The position numbers were made by a program, and so were the translations under genes. Shown here one piece after another: positions 42,686 to 46,903 of a DNA stretch of 46,903 nt. Within the stretch, counting starts at the first letter, position 1. Every line of letters begins with the position of its first letter. The DNA comes from SZUA-584 sp041656035 (GTDB lineage Bacteria; Bacillota; Clostridia; Christensenellales; SZUA-584). Where the stretch lies: NCBI GenBank assembly GCA_964586785.1, contig CAZPHS010000014.1:1-46903 (forward strand), written 5' to 3'. The notes beneath the pieces were generated by a model. That model was not told where the DNA came from. It ran no database searches and was given only the letters and a program-made list of their open reading frames with translations.

Positions 42686-44228
42686 CGATTACTCCCTTAT
42701 CGGCGCGGTAATGAGCGCCTACGGAGCAATCGCGCTCAAATGCCCGCCGCAAAATATCTATCGCCACCGACGCCATGTTATAAAGCTCCATCTCCCGCAA
42801 AGACGTAAGCCTTGAGTTGTTGATACGCGCAAGCAAATCATTAACATAGCTTATCCCAAGCTTTATATCCTCGCCTTTCCGCACTATTCCGCAATATTTC
42901 ACCATAACGCCTTTAAGGCATTTTATCTGCTCTTGCACGTCTAAATCAAGTATGTCCGCGGCTTGCGGCTTCGGCGGCGCCGCCGCCTTTTCACTCCGCA
43001 GTCCTTTATTGTTAACCGTCTGCGCGCACCGCCTGCCAAATACGAGGCACTCAAGCGTTGAGTTGCTGGCCAGCCTGTTAGCGCCGTGGACGCCCGTCGA
43101 TGCAACCTCTCCGCAGGCGAGAAGCCCTTGTATCTGTGTTTCGCCAAAAAGATTGGTTTTCACTCCGCCCATCATATAATGCTGAACCGGACCTACGGGA
43201 ATATAGCTTTTTGCCATGTCAATGCCGTTCTCAAGGCACTTGGAATATATTGTCGGGAACCTTTTTTGCAGAAACTCTTTGGGTCTGTGCGTTATGTCAA
43301 GCCGCACAAACGGTTCTTTTTGCTCATGTATCTGTTTATATATCTCTCTTGCGACAATATCGCGCGGGGCAAGCTCCGCCAACCGGTGCCGCCCCCTCAT
43401 GAAGCGCTCTCCCGCTTCGTTAAGCAAAACGCCCCCTTCGCCCCGCACGGCTTCCGATATTAAAAAGCACTGGCGGTTTCTGTTTTGCGGGGTATATAGA
43501 CCGGTGGGGTGAAACTGAATAAATTCCATATTCTCCATCACGGCGCCGGCGCGCTTTGCCATCGCAAAGCCGTCGCCCGTCGCAACGGCGGGGTTGGTGG
43601 TGTAACGGTATATCTGCCCCAGCCCTCCGCTTGCCAGTATAACATATCCCGTTTTATAATAATGCCACTTGTTGTCCTCTAATACTATAAGCCCCAATAC
43701 CCGTCCGTCACGCGTTATAACATCGGCCGCGAACGAGTTTTCATGTATATGGACGCTGCTTTTGGCTTTAACGGCGGCTTTTAGAGTGCGAACCATTTCG
43801 TGCCCCGTGGCGTCGCCGCCGGCGTGAAGTATGCGGTTCATACCGTGTCCGCCCTCGCGTGTCGTCAGCAAGTGGCCGTTACTATCGAAATCAAAACGAG
43901 CGCCCATAGTTTGCATTTGCTTTATTTCGCCGGGGCCCTCCTCAACAATTATGTGTACGGCTTCCTCATCGCACATTCCGGCTCCCGCGTTGATGGTATC
44001 TTGGAAATGGTATAGAAAAGCGTCGTCCTTTTCGGTTACGGCCGCTATTCCTCCCTGCGCCAAAGATGAAGAGCTTATTTCCATGCGTTCCTTGGTAAAC
44101 AAATCGCAGGATAGGCGTGGGTCAAGATGGTACGCCGCATACAGTCCCGCAAGCCCGCTGCCTATTATCGCCACATCTGTATTGCGAGTTAAAAAGTCCG
44201 CTTTCGCGTCAAAAATATATCTTCTCAT
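42678..44228 (-). CDS. nadB: L-aspartate oxidase
   Basis: A 516-aa FAD enzyme that oxidises aspartate to iminoaspartate for NadA. FAD-binding VAIIGSGLAGLYAAYHL at the N-terminus, SSSLAQGGIAAV, TREGGHGMNRILHAGGDATG and GANRLASNSTLECLVFG are diagnostic. The start is taken as ATG 44228; a TTG at 44240 is also in frame and sits 2 nt after nadA. The C-terminal helical domain is present. In anaerobes fumarate rather than oxygen likely serves as electron acceptor. Confidence 0.95.
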   Translation of the reverse strand: MRRYIFDAKADFLTRNTDVAIIGSGLAGLYAAYHLDPRLSCDLFTKERMEISSSSLAQGGIAAVTEKDDAFLYHFQDTINAGAGMCDEEAVHIIVEEGPGEIKQMQTMGARFDFDSNGHLLTTREGGHGMNRILHAGGDATGHEMVRTLKAAVKAKSSVHIHENSFAADVITRDGRVLGLIVLEDNKWHYYKTGYVILASGGLGQIYRYTTNPAVATGDGFAMAKRAGAVMENMEFIQFHPTGLYTPQNRNRQCFLISEAVRGEGGVLLNEAGERFMRGRHRLAELAPRDIVAREIYKQIHEQKEPFVRLDITHRPKEFLQKRFPTIYSKCLENGIDMAKSYIPVGPVQHYMMGGVKTNLFGETQIQGLLACGEVASTGVHGANRLASNSTLECLVFGRRCAQTVNNKGLRSEKAAAPPKPQAADILDLDVQEQIKCLKGVMVKYCGIVRKGEDIKLGISYVNDLLARINNSRLTSLREMELYNMASVAIDILRRAFERDCSVGAHYRADKGVIDD

Positions 44229-44242
44229 TATTAATCCCAATT

Positions 44243-45142
44243 TTATGCCATTTTAAGCATACGCTCAAGGCTAACGCTTGCTCTGTCCATTGTTTCCTTA
44301 TCGAGTATTATCTCGTGCCGCTCTTTCTCAAGCGCGTTTATTACATCGTTTATTCTTGTTTTTTTCATATTTACGCACAGCAGCTTCGTTGAAAGAAGAT
44401 AGAACTCTTTTTCGGGATTTTGTTTTTTTAATATATGAATTATGCCTTCTTCCGTACCGATAAGAAATTTTTTAGCGGACGATTCTTTTGCGAAGCTTAA
44501 TATCTGCGCCGTGCTGCCCACAAAATCGGCATCGCCTGTAACCTCCGGCCGGCACTCCGGATGTGCCAGCAGCAAAGCGTCGGGAAGGGCTTTTTTGGCC
44601 TTGGCGACATCGGCGGTGTTCACCCTGTGATGAACGATGCAATACCCCGAAAACGGAATTATTTCTTTATCCGGCAATAGGTTTGCAACATAATGCGCAA
44701 GGTTTTGGTCGGGAACAAAAATCACCCTTTTTTCTTTAAGCGAGCCTATTATTTTTACGGCATTGGAGGATGTAACGCATACGTCGCACTCCGCCTTAAC
44801 CTCGTACGAAGAGTTAACGTAACAAACCACCGCCGCGTCCGGATATTGCGAACGAAGATTTTTTATATCATGGGGAGAAACCATATTAGCCATCGGGCAG
44901 CCCGCGTCCGCCGACGGCAGCAGCACCTTTTTGCCGGGGTTTAATATCTTGGCGCTTTCGGCCATGAACCTAACGCCGCAAAACACTATTATATCCGCGT
45001 CTATATCTTTTGCCCGCCTGCTTAAAACGTACGAATCCCCAACTATGTCCGCAATATCGATTATATCGCCCGTCTGGTAATAATGCGCCAATATCACGGC
45101 ATTTTTTTCTTTTTTAAGCTTATTAATTTTTTCCTTATACAA
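44243..45142 (-). CDS. nadA: Quinolinate synthase
   Basis: A 299-aa 4Fe-4S enzyme that condenses iminoaspartate with dihydroxyacetone phosphate to quinolinate. The three cluster cysteines are in VFCGVRFMAE, SGYCIVHHRV and KLLCVNMKKT. Also visible are AHYYQTGDIIDIADIVGDSY and HPECRPEV. Starts at TTG 45142 behind GGGGAGG. First gene of nadA-nadB-nadC. The cluster is oxygen sensitive, which suits an anaerobe. Confidence 0.96.
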   Translation of the reverse strand: MYKEKINKLKKEKNAVILAHYYQTGDIIDIADIVGDSYVLSRRAKDIDADIIVFCGVRFMAESAKILNPGKKVLLPSADAGCPMANMVSPHDIKNLRSQYPDAAVVCYVNSSYEVKAECDVCVTSSNAVKIIGSLKEKRVIFVPDQNLAHYVANLLPDKEIIPFSGYCIVHHRVNTADVAKAKKALPDALLLAHPECRPEVTGDADFVGSTAQILSFAKESSAKKFLIGTEEGIIHILKKQNPEKEFYLLSTKLLCVNMKKTRINDVINALEKERHEIILDKETMDRASVSLERMLKMA

Positions 45143-45193
45143 TTATATGCCTCCCCGCGATGTCCCGACATTTTAGCATTTTGGATAGCTTTC

Positions 45194-45222
45194 ATATTAT
45201 CAAACCACGGTTGAACTGTAAA
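45194..45222 (-). promoter_or_regulatory. nadA: Promoter of nadABC
   Basis: On the reverse strand TTTACA (45217-45222), a 17-nt spacer and TAATAT (45194-45199), about 50 nt before the nadA start. I see no clear NiaR-type palindrome. Confidence 0.6.
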
Positions 45223-45300
45223 GCTTATGCTTATTAATAATTCCGTAAAGCAACTGAATACAATCATTATTGGACAATAATAATATGAAATCCGTAACGC

Positions 45301-45329
45301 TTGCATTTGTAATTTAAATATTGTAACAT
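45301..45329 (+). promoter_or_regulatory. Promoter of the symporter gene
   Basis: TTGCAT (45301-45306), a 17-nt spacer and TAACAT (45324-45329). Confidence 0.55.
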
Positions 45330-45343
45330 TACTGCAAGCAGTA
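45330..45343. promoter_or_regulatory. Palindrome at the symporter transcript start (candidate operator)
   Basis: TACTGC-AA-GCAGTA starts immediately after the -10 box and spans the predicted transcript start. It is too short for a terminator and well placed for repressor binding. Confidence 0.45.
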
Positions 45344-45389
45344 TTTGTAGCACGGTAAATAATTTTTTTTATAACGGAAGGATGGAATT

Positions 45390-46903
45390 ATGGAAGTTCA
45401 AATTCTCATTATTGTTGTTTACTCTTTGTTGCTTATCGTAATCGGATTTATCGCCAATAAAAAAACCAAAACAATGGACGACTTCGTTCTCGGCGGACGC
45501 AAAATAGGCGCCTGGATGTCCGCGCTGTCTTATGGCACAACTTATTTTTCGGCGGTCATTTTTGTAGGCTACGCCGGTCGGTTTGGATGGTCTGTCGGCG
45601 TTGCGGTTACATGGATTGGCATAGCGAACGCGATTATAGGCACATGGCTTGCGTGGAAGCTGCTCGCGAAACCAACGCGCCGCATAACGCAGCGTCTTAA
45701 CTCTGCAACAATGCCGGATTTCTTTTTCAAGCGCTACAACTCCCAAGGTCTTAAAATAACCGCGGCAATTATAATTTTTGTTTTTCTTGTACCGTACTGC
45801 GCAAGCGTTTATCAGGGTATTGGGTATTTCTCGGAAACGGTGCTTAAAATACCGTATGAGTATTGCATGATAGGAATGGCGGTGTTAACGGCAATATACT
45901 TAATTGCCGGAGGCTATATCGCCACAGCTCTGACTAACTTTGTTCAGGCTATTGTTATGGCTGTCGGCGTAATACTGATGGTTCTGTTTATTATAGGCGC
46001 TCCGCAGGTTGGCGGTTTGTCCGAAGGTCTCTCGCGAATTGCGGCAATCCCGGGGGAAGGCGCTTCGCTCGCTTCTCCTTTCGGCTCGCCCGATACGCTC
46101 GTAATTCTTATTTCTCTTACTATACTTACCAGTCTTGGAACATGGGGACTGCCGCAGATGGTTCATAAGTTTTACGCTATAAAAGATAAACGCGCTATAA
46201 CCCGCGGCACAGTAATATCCACCGTATTTGCTTTTCTAGTCGGCGGCATAGCCTACTTTATAGGCGGTTTCGGCCGGCTGTTTTTAACCGAGGCTCCCGC
46301 CGACCTTGATATGGTAATGCCGCAGGTGCTTGGTTTGGCGCTGCCTCCGGTATTATTGGGGCTTATACTGGTCTTGCTTCTTGCGGCGTCAATGTCAACG
46401 CTTTCGTCGCTCGTTCTTGTATCTTCAACAGCCATTTCTTTAGATTTGGCTAAAGGCGTAATGCGGCCTAAAATGAAAGATAAAAATGTAATGTCATTGA
46501 CGCGTGCGCTCTGCGCGCTGTTTGTTCTTGTATCGGTCTTTATTGCGCTTTTCAAACCCGCCGCCATAGTTACTCTTATGAGCTATTCGTGGGGCGCAAT
46601 CTCGGGCTGTTTCCTGGCGCCGTTCCTTCTTGGCGTGCGCTGGAAGGGCATGACGAAAGCGGGCGCCTGGGCGGGAATAGTAACAGGGCTTGCCGTAAGC
46701 ATTCCGCTTATGATACTAAATATACTAAAAATTCTGCCCGGCTGGATGAGCGCGCCCACAATCGGTTCAATGGCTATGCTGCTCTCGCTTATAGTAACGC
46801 CTGTAGTCAGTATAATGTCAAAGAAATTCGATAACGCGCATATAAACCGCGTTTTCGGAAACGGCGACGACGATGCGCAGGCTCCGGTTGAATCGGCCGA
46901 AAC
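45390..46903 (+). CDS. Sodium:solute symporter (SSS family), 3' end outside the window
   Basis: The first 504 codons of a symporter; no stop before the window end, so the gene is partial only because of the window. It begins MEVQILIIVVYSLLLIVIG and has about 12-13 membrane helices. Family features: DDFVLGGRKIGAWMSALSYG after helix 1, GGYIATALTNFVQAIVM, SLGTWGLPQMVHKFYAIKD and AASMSTLSSLVLVSST (sodium-site Ser/Thr region). The GTWGLPQ form resembles proline/pantothenate-type carriers, but the substrate is uncertain. GGAAGGA precedes the ATG. Divergent from nadABC. Confidence 0.9.
   Translation, partial: MEVQILIIVVYSLLLIVIGFIANKKTKTMDDFVLGGRKIGAWMSALSYGTTYFSAVIFVGYAGRFGWSVGVAVTWIGIANAIIGTWLAWKLLAKPTRRITQRLNSATMPDFFFKRYNSQGLKITAAIIIFVFLVPYCASVYQGIGYFSETVLKIPYEYCMIGMAVLTAIYLIAGGYIATALTNFVQAIVMAVGVILMVLFIIGAPQVGGLSEGLSRIAAIPGEGASLASPFGSPDTLVILISLTILTSLGTWGLPQMVHKFYAIKDKRAITRGTVISTVFAFLVGGIAYFIGGFGRLFLTEAPADLDMVMPQVLGLALPPVLLGLILVLLLAASMSTLSSLVLVSSTAISLDLAKGVMRPKMKDKNVMSLTRALCALFVLVSVFIALFKPAAIVTLMSYSWGAISGCFLAPFLLGVRWKGMTKAGAWAGIVTGLAVSIPLMILNILKILPGWMSAPTIGSMAMLLSLIVTPVVSIMSKKFDNAHINRVFGNGDDDAQAPVESAE

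Noticed and set aside
45094..45306. 70-codon reverse ORF upstream of nadA
   Set aside because: Covers the nadA promoter and ribosome site and runs out of frame into nadA; not a separate gene.

Overview
This is a chromosomal stretch of a Gram-positive, Clostridia-like Firmicute, probably an uncultured anaerobe in a draft or metagenome assembly (one run of 100 Ns). The placement rests on strong Shine-Dalgarno sequences with frequent TTG/GTG starts, a T-box leader before ileS, a LytTR/GHKL two-component pair, a CdaA-CdaR pair, Veg, PepV, a DUF378 protein and a DtxR-type regulator. I name no genus. The basis is inspection of the sequence only.

Layout. 0-3.3 kb: an AgrA/AgrC-like two-component system behind a promoter that overlaps a perfect palindrome, then a secreted lipoprotein. 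3.4-7.1 kb: transketolase, then a reverse-strand pair of a family-4-like uracil-DNA glycosylase that lacks the usual Fe-S cysteines and an SH3b/L,D-transpeptidase lipoprotein. 7.4-16.4 kb: c-di-AMP synthase CdaA with its regulator CdaR, a P-loop ATPase, cysteine synthase, HisC, 3-methyladenine glycosylase, D-lyxose isomerase, UppP, PepV and small conserved proteins. 16.4-25.1 kb: an accessory island with a candidate 24-aa membrane peptide, the 3' half of a tRNA-Arg(CCT) cut exactly at the anticodon loop (a probable integration scar), a 39-aa ORF with a very strong ribosome site, and a giant (over 2,300 aa) secreted protein combining BspA-type leucine-rich repeats, a lipase-like domain, InlB-like repeats and Big_2 domains. 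That gene contains a perfect 753-bp tandem duplication and the assembly gap.

25.1-33.5 kb: a GNAT protein, a YgjP-type metallopeptidase, MurA, an SRAP/HMCES protein, a response regulator-GGDEF cyclase, two unrecognised proteins, Veg, an intergenic region with a close pair of DnaA-box sequences, a possible small membrane protein, a DtxR-like regulator and a nine-cysteine mini-protein. 33.7-38.6 kb: T-box-ileS, a short-chain dehydrogenase and a nitroreductase. 38.7-46.9 kb: a reverse-strand aconitase-chrA-chrA operon, the complete nadA-nadB-nadC quinolinate pathway, and a divergent sodium:solute symporter cut by the window end.

Recurring themes are envelope construction (UppP, MurA, L,D-transpeptidase, CdaA/R), base-damage repair (UDG, Tag, SRAP), Fe-S metabolism (NadA, aconitase), and several genes whose promoter -10 box lies only 6-7 nt before the ATG, which suggests leaderless mRNAs. 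The best candidates for undescribed biology are the giant adhesin/lipase at the tRNA scar, the small proteins missed by length cut-offs, and the palindrome-controlled two-component locus.
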